NCBI RefSeq assembly: GCF_000967425.1
Contig: NZ_FO082820.1
Span: 930,001-994,000, forward strand
Length of the DNA stretch: 64,000 bases
DNA from: Pseudorhizobium banfieldiae
GTDB lineage: Bacteria > Pseudomonadota > Alphaproteobacteria > Rhizobiales > Rhizobiaceae
Direction of reading: 5' to 3'
In this document: positions 10,392 through 18,101 of the stretch, in pieces
Layout: each line of letters opens with the position of its first letter
Numbering within the stretch: the stretch's first letter is position 1
The notes under the pieces: model-generated
What the model was told of the DNA's origin: nothing
Seen by the model: the letters and a program-made list of their open reading frames with translations, nothing else
Databases searched by the model: none
Program-made: the position numbers and the translations under genes

Positions 10392-11330
10392 ATGACCGTT
10401 GATGCGGGCAATTCCCTGCGCGGGATCATGTTCAAGATCATTTCCGTCGCGATCTTCGTGCTGATGCAGACCTGCATCAAGGCTGCCGGAAGTGGCGTCC
10501 CGGCCGGGCAGATCACCTTCTACCGTTCCGCCTTCGCGCTGATTCCGATCATCGCCTACCTTGCCTGGCGACGCGACCTGCGCACGGCCGTCCATACGGA
10601 TCAGCCCTTCGGCCATTTCAAGCGCGGCCTGTTCGGCGTCATGTCCATGGTCTTCGGCTTCTACGGTCTTGTCCACCTGCCGCTGCCGGAGGCGATCGCG
10701 ATCGGCTATGCCTCACCGCTGATGGCGGTGGTCTTCGCAGCGCTGCTTCTGGGCGAGCAGGTGCGGCTTTACCGCTGGAGCGCCGTGGTTGCCGGCATGG
10801 TGGGCGTGCTGATCGTATCCTGGCCTAAGTTGACGCTGTTCAGCGAGGGAGGTTTCGGGTCCACCCAGGCTTTGGGTGCGGCGGCGGTGCTGGCGGGCGC
10901 GGTTCTGAGCGGACTTGCCATGGTGCAGGTGCGCCATTTGGTGAAGACGGAGCGGACGCCGACCATCGTCTTCTATTTCTCGCTGTCAGGCGCGCTGCTG
11001 TCGCTGCTGAGCCTGCCCTTCGGATGGACGGCGCTGACGGGGGACCAGGCAATACTGCTGATCGCGGCCGGCATCTGCGGAGGGATCGCCCAGATATTCC
11101 TGACTGAGAGCTATCGGCATGCGGACGTATCGGCGGTGGCGCCGTTCGAATACACGTCCTTCATCCTGGGGATTGCCATCGCCTTCGTCATCTTCGACGA
11201 CGTGCCGACTGCGCCGATGATGATCGGTACGGCAATCACGGTGGCAGCCGGGATCTTCATCGTCTATCGAGAGCGGCGGCTCGGGCTGGAGCGCAAGGCG
11301 GCGCGCAAGGCCTCAGCGCCGCCCGGCTGA
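10392..11330 (+). CDS. DMT-family (EamA) transporter
   Basis: Inner-membrane protein of 312 aa with about ten hydrophobic helices in two EamA repeats, the usual form of drug/metabolite superfamily exporters. The first repeat begins MFKIISVAIFVLMQTCIKAA and the second near residue 150. The C-terminus is short, basic and cytoplasmic. The ATG at 10392 is chosen over 10341 because the extra 17 residues are Pro/Cys/Arg-rich and unlike a membrane start; the ribosome site is weak (GAGA). Substrate unknown. Confidence 0.85.
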   Translation: MTVDAGNSLRGIMFKIISVAIFVLMQTCIKAAGSGVPAGQITFYRSAFALIPIIAYLAWRRDLRTAVHTDQPFGHFKRGLFGVMSMVFGFYGLVHLPLPEAIAIGYASPLMAVVFAALLLGEQVRLYRWSAVVAGMVGVLIVSWPKLTLFSEGGFGSTQALGAAAVLAGAVLSGLAMVQVRHLVKTERTPTIVFYFSLSGALLSLLSLPFGWTALTGDQAILLIAAGICGGIAQIFLTESYRHADVSAVAPFEYTSFILGIAIAFVIFDDVPTAPMMIGTAITVAAGIFIVYRERRLGLERKAARKASAPPG

Positions 11331-11337
11331 TCGCGGG

Positions 11338-11490
11338 TTAAAGCGGAATGCAGGCCGTCGCCGCATTGGCGGGGCGGGCGTCGCCACGACGGACGGCACC
11401 GGCATGGCGGTATTCGCGGGCGGCACTGACGGCGGTGCTGATGCCTTCGAACGTTTCGCGCAGGGCGCGGATCGGGTGAAGCTGGCTCAT
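11338..11490 (-). CDS. Very small basic protein (50 aa), unknown
   Basis: An open frame from ATG 11490 to TAA encodes MSQLHPIRALRETFEG... and ends ATACIPL. A strong ribosome site (AAGGAACC) lies about 6 bases upstream, and the same AGGAACC stands before the next small gene. The protein has an amphipathic N-terminal helix and no signal peptide or membrane helix. It lies 26 bases behind the 61-aa gene, and the two probably form one transcript. Not recognised. Confidence 0.55.
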   Translation of the reverse strand: MSQLHPIRALRETFEGISTAVSAAREYRHAGAVRRGDARPANAATACIPL

Positions 11491-11516
11491 GATCCTGGTT
11501 CCTTCCTCGGCTCGGT

Positions 11517-11705
11517 TCAGCGCTCGCGGAAATCCGTGAAGATTGCGGACGGTCGGGTGATCTTGTCCATCCGGCCGATGGCGCGCGCCGTCAGTTGCTC
11601 ATTGGTGGCGGAGCCGAAGCGATGGTAGCCTTGCGTGGAGCGTTGCGGCATGCCGGCAGCGCGAAGGCTTTCAAAGCCGGAATGGATGGGGCGGGCACGA
11701 GTCAT
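11517..11705 (-). CDS. Small protein (62 aa), unknown
   Basis: Starts at ATG 11705 (MTRARPIHSGFESLR), where AGGAACC lies about 9 bases upstream; a second ATG directly precedes it. Basic and soluble, with no recognisable domain. First of a probable two-gene small-protein operon with the 50-aa gene at 11338-11490. Confidence 0.55.
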   Translation of the reverse strand: MTRARPIHSGFESLRAAGMPQRSTQGYHRFGSATNEQLTARAIGRMDKITRPSAIFTDFRER

Positions 11706-11857
11706 CATTGCCTTGGTTCCTAATTCTGTGGTTCCTCCCAAGACAGTCCCAATATTGCGGCGCAGCATCGATTCGACAATGCGACATAAGAGAGCGCTGC
11801 CATGCGCAGATTGCATGGCAGATTTCATAATCCGTTAACATTGATAATCCCGCGGCA

Positions 11858-12712
11858 TCAGCCGCGCGTGATCGCCTGCGAAAACATGAGGAGGTCGCGC
11901 CATGCAAGCGCTTTCGTCGCGGGGGCGCCTAGCAGGTCCTGCGGATGCAGCGTTGCAAATGCGCGGACGGAGCGGCCGCCTACCGTCACCTCCCGCCATT
12001 CCCCCCGCAGGTTGTGGATCGTACCCGTTTCTCCGAAGAAGAAGCGGGCAGGAAAATTCCCGAGCAGCAGTACGTGATCAGGTTCGGCCAAGGCAATTTG
12101 GCGTTCGATGAAGGGCTTGCAGATCGCAGTTTCAGCAGGCGAGGGCATCCGGTTGCCGGGCGGGCGCCACGGAATGATGTTGGTGAGCAGCACCGCCTCC
12201 CGCGACAGTCCGATGGCTGCCAGCATCCGGTCGAGCAACTGCCCCGTACGGCCGGAAAAGGGCAGGCCATCGCGATCATCGTCGGCATTCGGCATGGGGC
12301 CGATGACCATGATACGCGCGGCGGGGTCGCCACTGGCGAAGACGGTGGAACGGGCGCCGTTCTTGAGGTTGCAGCTGTCGAAGCGCTCGATCGCCGCCTT
12401 CAGTTCCGCAAGCGAGGAAGCACCTTCCGCCGCCCGCTGCGCGGCGGCTACCGCATCGACGTTCGGCATGGCGACGGGTGGCGGATTGAGCGGTTGGGCC
12501 GCTGCGGCAGCGCGTGCTGGCTGTTGCCGGTCGGCCCGTTGTTGGGGAGCGGGCTGCGAAGCCCTGCTCTGCTCGCGGGCCACCTTCTGCGCCGCAAACT
12601 CCGCAACGCGGTCGATCGGCGCATCCTCCAGCAGCCATTCCACGCCGCTATCCGCATAGAAATGCAGAAGTGCGGAGAGTTCCTGGGGCTGGAGGTCTTT
12701 CGCCTGGATCAT
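11858..12712 (-). CDS. Uracil-DNA glycosylase family protein (family 4-like)
   Basis: 284-aa DNA-repair-type protein. The N-terminal 90 residues are a low-complexity Ala/Gln/Arg/Pro linker, common in rhizobial members. The core has the UDG order: GPMPNADDDRDGLPFSGRTGQLLDRML (water-activating loop region), LLTNIIPWRPPGNRMPSPAE, and FATLHPQDLLGAP (DNA-intercalation loop). Family 4 enzymes normally read GEAPG and HPS at these sites, while this one has GPMPN and HPQ, so activity or substrate range may differ. No Fe-S cysteine set is obvious: only one Cys is seen in the core (DSCNL) and one at AICKPF. Single gene. Confidence 0.85.
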   Translation of the reverse strand: MIQAKDLQPQELSALLHFYADSGVEWLLEDAPIDRVAEFAAQKVAREQSRASQPAPQQRADRQQPARAAAAAQPLNPPPVAMPNVDAVAAAQRAAEGASSLAELKAAIERFDSCNLKNGARSTVFASGDPAARIMVIGPMPNADDDRDGLPFSGRTGQLLDRMLAAIGLSREAVLLTNIIPWRPPGNRMPSPAETAICKPFIERQIALAEPDHVLLLGNFPARFFFGETGTIHNLRGEWREVTVGGRSVRAFATLHPQDLLGAPATKALAWRDLLMFSQAITRG

Positions 12713-12750
12713 CAGGCCACTCTAGCGAAGCGGAAGGGGCGGGGGAAGCA

Positions 12751-14043
12751 TCAAGCGGCCCATCGCGCCATCTCGCCACTCTCTCCGATCAGCGCCAGGC
12801 CGTGGGCGATCGACAGAAGCTCGCCGCCGCTTTCGATCCGGCCCGCATCGAAACGCCGGTTGAAGATTTCGCGCACGGCCGGCACGAAGGAGGTGCCGCC
12901 GGTGAGGAAGACCTTGTCGATGGCCGCAGGCGCCGTGTTTGTCTCGACCAGGACCTGGTCGAGGGCAGCCTCGATGCGGGAAAGGTCGTCGGCGATCCAG
13001 TTCTCGAAGTCGCGGCGCCGGACGGTCTTGCTGCCGGCCTTGCCGAGCGGCGCAAAGCTGAACTCCGCCTCTTCCATCCCCGAAAGCGCCATCTTCGTCG
13101 CCGACACCGCCTGGTAGAGCGGGTAGCCCTCGTCATGCTCGACGAGATCGATGAAGAGTTCGAGCTTTTCCGGTTCCAGTGCCGAGCGCACCAGCGATTG
13201 CAGGTCTGCGAACTCCTTCGATCCCTTGAAGATCGACAGCTGGTTCCAGCGCGAGAAGCTCGTGTAGTAGTTGCTCGGCACGTCGAGCACCTTGTCGAAG
13301 CTCCTGAACTGGCTTCCCTTGCCGATCTCCGGCGCGACGAGGTGTTCGATCATGCGCGCGTCGAACTGGTCGCCGGCAATACCGACGCCGGAATGGCCAA
13401 TCGGGGTGGCGGAAAGCCTGCCTGCATGGCGCTCGAAGCGGATCAGCGAATAGTCGGTCGTACCGCCGCCGAAATCCGCCACCAGGACATTGGCGTCCTT
13501 CTGCAGGTTCTGGGCGAAGTAATGGGCCGCAGCGACGGGCTCGTAGACGTAGGCGATCTCCGGAAAGCCTAGCCGCGTCAGCGCCGCGTTATAGCGCTCG
13601 AGTGCCAGATCCGCGTCGGCGCTGGCGCCGGCGAACTGCACCGGACGGCCGACGACGATGCGCGAGACCTCTGCCGGCCAGGCCTCGCCCGCATAGGCGG
13701 AAAGCCGCCGCAGGAAGATCTCCATCAGATCCTCGAACTGGTGGCGGCGCGCGAAGATCAGCGTGCCCTGGAAGAGCGGGCTTGCCGCAAAGGTCTTGAT
13801 CGATTGCAGGAAGCGGCAGTCGCCGGGGTTGTCGATGAAGGCGCGGATCGCCGCCTGTCCCGCCTCGACCTTCAGCGCCTGCGCGCCGAGCTGCCTGTCC
13901 TTCATGAAGGAGAGCGCCGTGCGCATCGTGTCGGTGGTGCCGGCACTGCTCGCAAACGGCATGGACTGCGTGGCCCCATCGCCTTCCGCCAGTGCAATGA
14001 CGGTGTTGGTCGTGCCGAAATCCAGCCCCAGCGCCCGTGCCAT
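12751..14043 (-). CDS. Hsp70-family ATPase, YegD-like
   Basis: 430-aa cytoplasmic actin/Hsp70-fold ATPase. ATP-binding signatures are present: LGLDFGTTNT at residues 5-14 (phosphate 1), VADFGGGTTDYS (phosphate 2) and VFLTGGTSFVPAV (adenosine). The length covers only the nucleotide-binding domain plus insertions. A DnaK-type substrate-binding domain and lid are absent, as in YegD-type proteins. No DnaJ or GrpE neighbour. The biological client is unknown. Confidence 0.88.
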   Translation of the reverse strand: MARALGLDFGTTNTVIALAEGDGATQSMPFASSAGTTDTMRTALSFMKDRQLGAQALKVEAGQAAIRAFIDNPGDCRFLQSIKTFAASPLFQGTLIFARRHQFEDLMEIFLRRLSAYAGEAWPAEVSRIVVGRPVQFAGASADADLALERYNAALTRLGFPEIAYVYEPVAAAHYFAQNLQKDANVLVADFGGGTTDYSLIRFERHAGRLSATPIGHSGVGIAGDQFDARMIEHLVAPEIGKGSQFRSFDKVLDVPSNYYTSFSRWNQLSIFKGSKEFADLQSLVRSALEPEKLELFIDLVEHDEGYPLYQAVSATKMALSGMEEAEFSFAPLGKAGSKTVRRRDFENWIADDLSRIEAALDQVLVETNTAPAAIDKVFLTGGTSFVPAVREIFNRRFDAGRIESGGELLSIAHGLALIGESGEMARWAA

Positions 14044-14178
14044 GGCGGTGCTCCTCGTCCAGTCGTGATCGTTGAACCCGGAGCATCAGCCCGGAACGCC
14101 AAAGGACGCCTGCCGCGCCCCGGTGAAATCGAGCGCGCCTGATCGCACAGGCGCGGCGGCATGGCAAGGGAGGAGCGC

Positions 14179-15063
14179 CTAGCCCGCCGCCCTTGTCGCC
14201 GCCGCCATCTCCGCCATCCAGTCGGCAAAAGCGTTCATCGCCGGCGTCGGGGTGCGGGATTTGAGCCGCGTCAGCCAGTAGCTGCCTTTCGAGACATAGA
14301 CGGGGAAGGGCTGTTCCAGCGCACCGGAGGCAAGGTGGCGGGAGAACATCAGCGGCGGGGCGAGGGCGACGCCGGTGCCTTGCAGGGCCGTTTCCACCAT
14401 CAGCACGGAGGAATCGAACACCGGCCCGGTGATCGCCGGGGCGGGGGCGCCGGCGGCCTCGAACCAGCCGGGCCATTCGTCGGCGCGGTAGGAGCGGAGC
14501 AGCGTCTCGCGCCTAATGTCTTCCGGGGTCTTAAGTCGGGCGGCTATCGCCGGCACGCACAGCGCCGAGAGCGGCGCCGCAAACAGCGCTTGCGCCTCTG
14601 TATCGTGCCAGGCGCCGTTGCCGAAACGGATCGCGTAATCGAGGCCTTCGGCGGCGATATCGACGCGGTTGTTGTTGGTGGAGAGGCGCACGTCGATGAA
14701 GGGATGGCGGGCGCGGAAGCCGGCAAGGCGCGGCAGGAGCCAGCCGACGGCGAAGGTACCGACGGCGCCGAGCGTCAGCACCTCGCGCATGTGCCCGCCC
14801 TCGAACCGCTCCAGCATGTCGGCCATGCGGTCGAAGCTCTCCTTCAGCGTTGGCAGGAGCGCCAAGCCGTCTTCGGTGATCATCAGTCCGCGCGGCAAGC
14901 GGCGGAAGAGCGTGACGCCCAGCCGCTGTTCCAGGAGCTTCACCTGATGGCTGACGGCCGCTTGCGTGACGCAGAGCTCGATCGCCGCACGGGTGAAGGA
15001 GAGGTGGCGGGCGGCGGCCTCGAAGGCGCGCAACGCGTTCAGCGGAAGATGCGGCCGGACCAT
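14179..15063 (-). CDS. LysR-family regulator, GcvA/AmpR type
   Basis: 294-aa transcription factor. The N-terminal winged HTH (LNALRAFEAAARHLSFTRAA through VSHQVKLLEQRLG) is of the AmpR/GcvA subgroup; a periplasmic-binding-like effector domain follows. It is divergent from the class D beta-lactamase gene, with 103 bases between the starts, the classic layout for an AmpR-like regulator of its neighbour. That it controls the beta-lactamase is inferred from position. Confidence 0.9.
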   Translation of the reverse strand: MVRPHLPLNALRAFEAAARHLSFTRAAIELCVTQAAVSHQVKLLEQRLGVTLFRRLPRGLMITEDGLALLPTLKESFDRMADMLERFEGGHMREVLTLGAVGTFAVGWLLPRLAGFRARHPFIDVRLSTNNNRVDIAAEGLDYAIRFGNGAWHDTEAQALFAAPLSALCVPAIAARLKTPEDIRRETLLRSYRADEWPGWFEAAGAPAPAITGPVFDSSVLMVETALQGTGVALAPPLMFSRHLASGALEQPFPVYVSKGSYWLTRLKSRTPTPAMNAFADWMAEMAAATRAAG

Positions 15064-15166
15064 GCAATGCCCCAGTTTTTCTTATGGCTCCCGCCAGTTA
15101 TCATCGTTTGCGGCGCTCCCGCAACGGGCCCTAGAAATGGCCCGTTCACATCGCGGGAGACATATC
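15064..15166. promoter_or_regulatory. Divergent LysR / beta-lactamase control region
   Basis: Shared promoter region of two divergent genes. An inverted repeat CGGGCC-N8-GGCCCG lies at 15125-15144, in or near the beta-lactamase leader. AT-rich T-N11-A type sequence (around 15079-15103) could serve as the LysR box. The operator itself is inferred. Confidence 0.4.
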
Positions 15167-15988
15167 ATGATCCTGGAAAGACGCGGCCTCCCGGCTGCTG
15201 CCATGGGCATTTTTGCCGCATCTACTGCCACAGGGCCGGCATCCGCCGCCGATCCCATCCGCTGCACGGTGGTGCTGGACGCCGAAAGCGGCGAGGCGCT
15301 TCACCGGCAGGGGACCTGCGATGAGCGGATCTATCCAATGTCGACCTTCAAGCTGCCCTTGGCCATGATGGGCTATGACGCCGGCATTCTGACCGACGAG
15401 ACGACGCCGCGCTGGGACTACCAGGCGAAGTTCGGCGGTCCGGCGCGGGTGAAGAAGGCCTTCGACCCGACCGGCTGGGAGCGGGAATCGATCGTCTGGT
15501 ATTCCCAGGAGATCACCCGCCGTCTCGGCGAAGACCGGTTCGGCGACTACGTGAAGACCTTCGCCTATGGCAACGCGGACGTTTCCGGCGGGCCTGGGAA
15601 GCTGGACGGATTGACGGAGTCCTGGCTGATGTCGTCGCTGAAGATCTCGCCGGACGAGCAGGTGGATTTCCTCCGCCGCTTCCTGAAACGGGAACTGCCG
15701 ATCTCGGATCATGCGGTGGCGATGACGCAGGCGATCACCCCGCGCTTCGAGGCGGCGGACGGCTGGGTGATCCACGGCAAGACCGGCAGCGGCCGGATGC
15801 GCGACGCGAACGGCAAGCCCAGGAGCGACCGTCCCATCGGCTGGTTCGTCGGCTGGGCGGAGAGGGAAGGGCGAGAGCTCGTGTTCGCGCGGCTTCTGGT
15901 CGATGCAAAGCCGCACGACGAACCGATCAGCTTCGTGGTACGGGATTCGCTGATCGAGGACCTGCCGGGACTGGTGGCAGATAGATAA
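15167..15988 (+). CDS. Class D beta-lactamase (OXA-type)
   Basis: 273-aa secreted serine hydrolase with a signal peptide of about 28 residues (ends ATGPASAA). Class D motifs are all present in order: the nucleophile S59-T-F-K62, YGN at 134-136, the WLMSSLKIS segment, and KTG at 205-207. In this class the STFK Lys is carboxylated and acts as base. Predicted to open penicillin-type rings in the periplasm; spectrum cannot be read from sequence. GGGAGA stands about 8 bases before the ATG. The divergent LysR gene suggests inducible expression. The chromosomal context suggests a resident, not a cassette-borne, enzyme. Confidence 0.92.
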   Translation: MILERRGLPAAAMGIFAASTATGPASAADPIRCTVVLDAESGEALHRQGTCDERIYPMSTFKLPLAMMGYDAGILTDETTPRWDYQAKFGGPARVKKAFDPTGWERESIVWYSQEITRRLGEDRFGDYVKTFAYGNADVSGGPGKLDGLTESWLMSSLKISPDEQVDFLRRFLKRELPISDHAVAMTQAITPRFEAADGWVIHGKTGSGRMRDANGKPRSDRPIGWFVGWAEREGRELVFARLLVDAKPHDEPISFVVRDSLIEDLPGLVADR

Positions 15989-16009
15989 CCAGCGACGCCG
16001 GGCGATCTG

Positions 16010-16288
16010 CTAGGCGACGGCCGTCGCGACCATGTCCGGGTGCAGCCTGATCACCCGGATATAGGCAATGGCGAAATCCGGAGGAGTGACGCGAGCCTGT
16101 TCCCAATCACGCAATGTGCCGACCGGGACTCGAAATCGGGTGGCGAAAGCCGACTGGGAGAGGCCAAGCTCGGTCCGCGTCTGGCGGATGAGGCGTGCTC
16201 GCTGACCCCGTTCCAATGCTTCGGCTGTAACGTCGAAGTCCTCGGGGTCGGCCGGATCAGCCGGAAGAATGATAGGCTCGTTCTTCAC
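16010..16288 (-). CDS. HTH antitoxin of a BrnT-type toxin-antitoxin pair
   Basis: 92-aa DNA-binding protein with an acidic N-terminal tail (PADPADPEDFDVT) and an XRE-like HTH (LIRQTRTELGLSQSAFATRF then VGTLRDWEQAR). This form is the usual partner of BrnT family ribonuclease toxins. The start is GTG at 16288. The toxin remnant directly upstream would have overlapped its first codons. With the toxin broken, it survives as an orphan antitoxin or repressor. Confidence 0.75.
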   Translation of the reverse strand: MKNEPIILPADPADPEDFDVTAEALERGQRARLIRQTRTELGLSQSAFATRFRVPVGTLRDWEQARVTPPDFAIAYIRVIRLHPDMVATAVA

Positions 16289-16496
16289 CTGTGTTGCTCC
16301 TTCTCACGGAGATGAAGCGAGGAAACTCGGCCCGCCAGACGAAGATGCCGGTGAACAGCTTCTCCTCCACCAGCCCGATGACCTTGAAGCGCTCCTCGCC
16401 ATCGATCTCCCGGATCTACGGCAGAACGAGATGGTTCATGTCCTCAAGGATCCGGTCGCCGAAGCTGAGCGACAAGCCGTGCATCTCGTAGCTGCA
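16257..16496 (-). pseudogene. Decayed BrnT-family toxin
   Basis: The minus-strand frame ending at TGA 16257 reads HGLSLSFGDRILEDMNHLV, then a stop at 16416-16418, then IREIDGEERFKVIG, FTGIFVWRAE and FISVRRSNTGEERA. This follows the BrnT order (KHGxSF, DPxH, GEERFxxIG, IRIISARRAxxxER). The first 15 or so residues, including the start and the WDPxK motif, are missing, and the frame abuts the end of the next gene upstream. An N-terminal deletion plus an in-frame stop means no working toxin. Confidence 0.7.
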
Positions 16497-16508
16497 CAAG
16501 TGGGACCT

Positions 16509-16694
16509 CTACCGCCGCGCCCACCATACCAGCACCATTCCCGCCAGCGCCAGGATCGCGCCGTAGAGGATCCAGGGCGACTGGTCGATCATGAAGCTCG
16601 AGGCCGGATAGGGAAAGATGCCGCTGCCCTGGGCCATCCAGAGGAGGCCCATGAAGATGGCGAGGGCGCCGATCACGATGCCGAGACGCTTCAT
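16509..16694 (-). CDS. Small two-helix membrane protein (61 aa)
   Basis: Two hydrophobic helices at about residues 4-21 and 40-58, joined by a loop with GSGIFPYPASSFM. It is paralogous to the gene 25 bases upstream: both share the pattern GxGIxxxPASxFM followed by W-x-I-x-G. The start has GGAGG about 10 bases before ATG 16694. Function unknown. Confidence 0.6.
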   Translation of the reverse strand: MKRLGIVIGALAIFMGLLWMAQGSGIFPYPASSFMIDQSPWILYGAILALAGMVLVWWARR

Positions 16695-16719
16695 GGGCGG
16701 CGTCCTCCCGCAGGACGGA

Positions 16720-16974
16720 TCAGGATTCGCCGAGGAACTGGTCGTCGCCGAAGCCGGGGCCGCGCGGTTCGTCGCGCAAGAGCTTCCACGAGCCGATCAG
16801 CACGATCAGCCCGAAGGCGACGACCAGAGAGCCGTTGATCGTCCAGACGCTGAGTTCGCTCATGAATCCTGTCGCCGGCAGTCGGATGATGCCCGTACCA
16901 TGGCCGACCCAGGCGAGGCCGACGACGATGATCGCAAGCCCTGCCGCGACCATCCAGTTCCTGATCTTCTCCAA
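16720..16974 (-). CDS. Small two-helix membrane protein (84 aa)
   Basis: The TTG at 16974 with GGGAGGG about 5 bases upstream is the best start; an ATG at 16953 is the alternative (MVAAGLAII). Two hydrophobic helices flank a loop HGTGIIRLPATGFM, matching the paralogue next door. The C-terminal tail is charged and Gly-rich. Probably co-transcribed with the 61-aa gene. Function unknown. Confidence 0.55.
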   Translation of the reverse strand: MEKIRNWMVAAGLAIIVVGLAWVGHGTGIIRLPATGFMSELSVWTINGSLVVAFGLIVLIGSWKLLRDEPRGPGFGDDQFLGES

Positions 16975-17101
16975 GCTTCCCTCCCATGGAGCAATTTGTC
17001 GCACCCACATTAGCAGAGACGAGGCCGGATTCCAGAGATTTTGCAAGGTCTTGATATTCATCAAGTCCGCGCAGGAAACCCTGCGCGGAACTGGGAAAGC
17101 C

Positions 17102-17890
17102 CTAGATCGACTTTGAGGCGCCGCCATCCACGCGCAGCATCGTTCCGGTGACGTAGCTCGCCGGCACCGAGCAGAGGAAGGCTGCGGCGGCGGCGAATTC
17201 CTCCACCTTGCCCAGACGTCCGGCGGGGATCGACTTGACGGAGGCGGCGCGGATTTCCTCGACGGACTTGCCCTGGCGCTTCGCATTGGCGCCGTCGAGT
17301 TCGTCGATGCGGTCGGTGTGGATGCGGCCGGGCAGGATCATGTTGGCGGTGACGCCATAGGAAGCGACCTCGGCCGACAGCGTCTTGTTCCAGCCGACGA
17401 GGGCTCCGCGCAGCGTGTTGGAGAGCGCCAGGTTCGGGATCGGTTCGAAGACGCCGGAGGAGGCGACCGTGAGGACGCGGCCGAAGCCCTGCGTCTTCAT
17501 CAGCGGCAGAAGCGCATTGGTCAGCGTGATGACCCGGACGACCATGGACTGGAAGAAGTTGTAGAGCTTTTCCGCATCCATCTCCTCGGCCATGCCTGGC
17601 GTCGGGCCGCCGGTGTTGTTGACGAGGATGTCGATGCCGCCGAGCTTCTCGTGGACGGCTTTCAGCATCGCATCGACGAAGTGCGCATCGGCAAGGTCCG
17701 CCTCCACCCAGTCGGCCTTGCCCTTGCCGGCGGCGTTGATGGCCTCCGCATTGGCCTTCAGCTTGTCTGCGCTGCGGCCGCAGAGGAGCACATGCGCGCC
17801 TTCGTCTGCAAGTGCCCGGGCGATGCCGAGGCCGAGGCCGCGTGAGGAGGCGAGAACGAGCGCGCGCTTGCCGGCCAGTCCGAGATCCAT
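17102..17890 (-). CDS. Short-chain dehydrogenase with atypical active site
   Basis: 262-aa Rossmann-fold SDR. The nucleotide site reads ASSRGLGLGIA instead of TGxxxGIG, then LLCGRS, and NNTGGP in place of NNAG. The catalytic YxxxK is not found: the aligned segment is LSNTLRGALVGWNK, in which Ser/Arg replace Tyr/Lys at the expected spacing. A C-terminal SYVTGTMLRVDGG is standard. Such SNxxR members are annotated as oxoacyl-ACP-reductase-like, but the reaction is not known. Single gene. Confidence 0.85.
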   Translation of the reverse strand: MDLGLAGKRALVLASSRGLGLGIARALADEGAHVLLCGRSADKLKANAEAINAAGKGKADWVEADLADAHFVDAMLKAVHEKLGGIDILVNNTGGPTPGMAEEMDAEKLYNFFQSMVVRVITLTNALLPLMKTQGFGRVLTVASSGVFEPIPNLALSNTLRGALVGWNKTLSAEVASYGVTANMILPGRIHTDRIDELDGANAKRQGKSVEEIRAASVKSIPAGRLGKVEEFAAAAAFLCSVPASYVTGTMLRVDGGASKSI

Positions 17891-18101
17891 GGTGATGTCC
17901 TTCCAATGCTGTGAATGCGCAGCGAACTTAGCGATGCGAGCGGGCGTCGAAAAGGCCCGGCGCGGCGAAAATGATCCAGGTCAAAGCGCAAATGTTCCCG
18001 AGGCTCGATAGATTCAGGCGAAGGTTCAAAGCTGGAACTCGCCGGTATGGTGCGCGCCGTCTTCCGGCGAGGGAGTGACGGACAGGGAGATCGGGGTGAC
18101 G

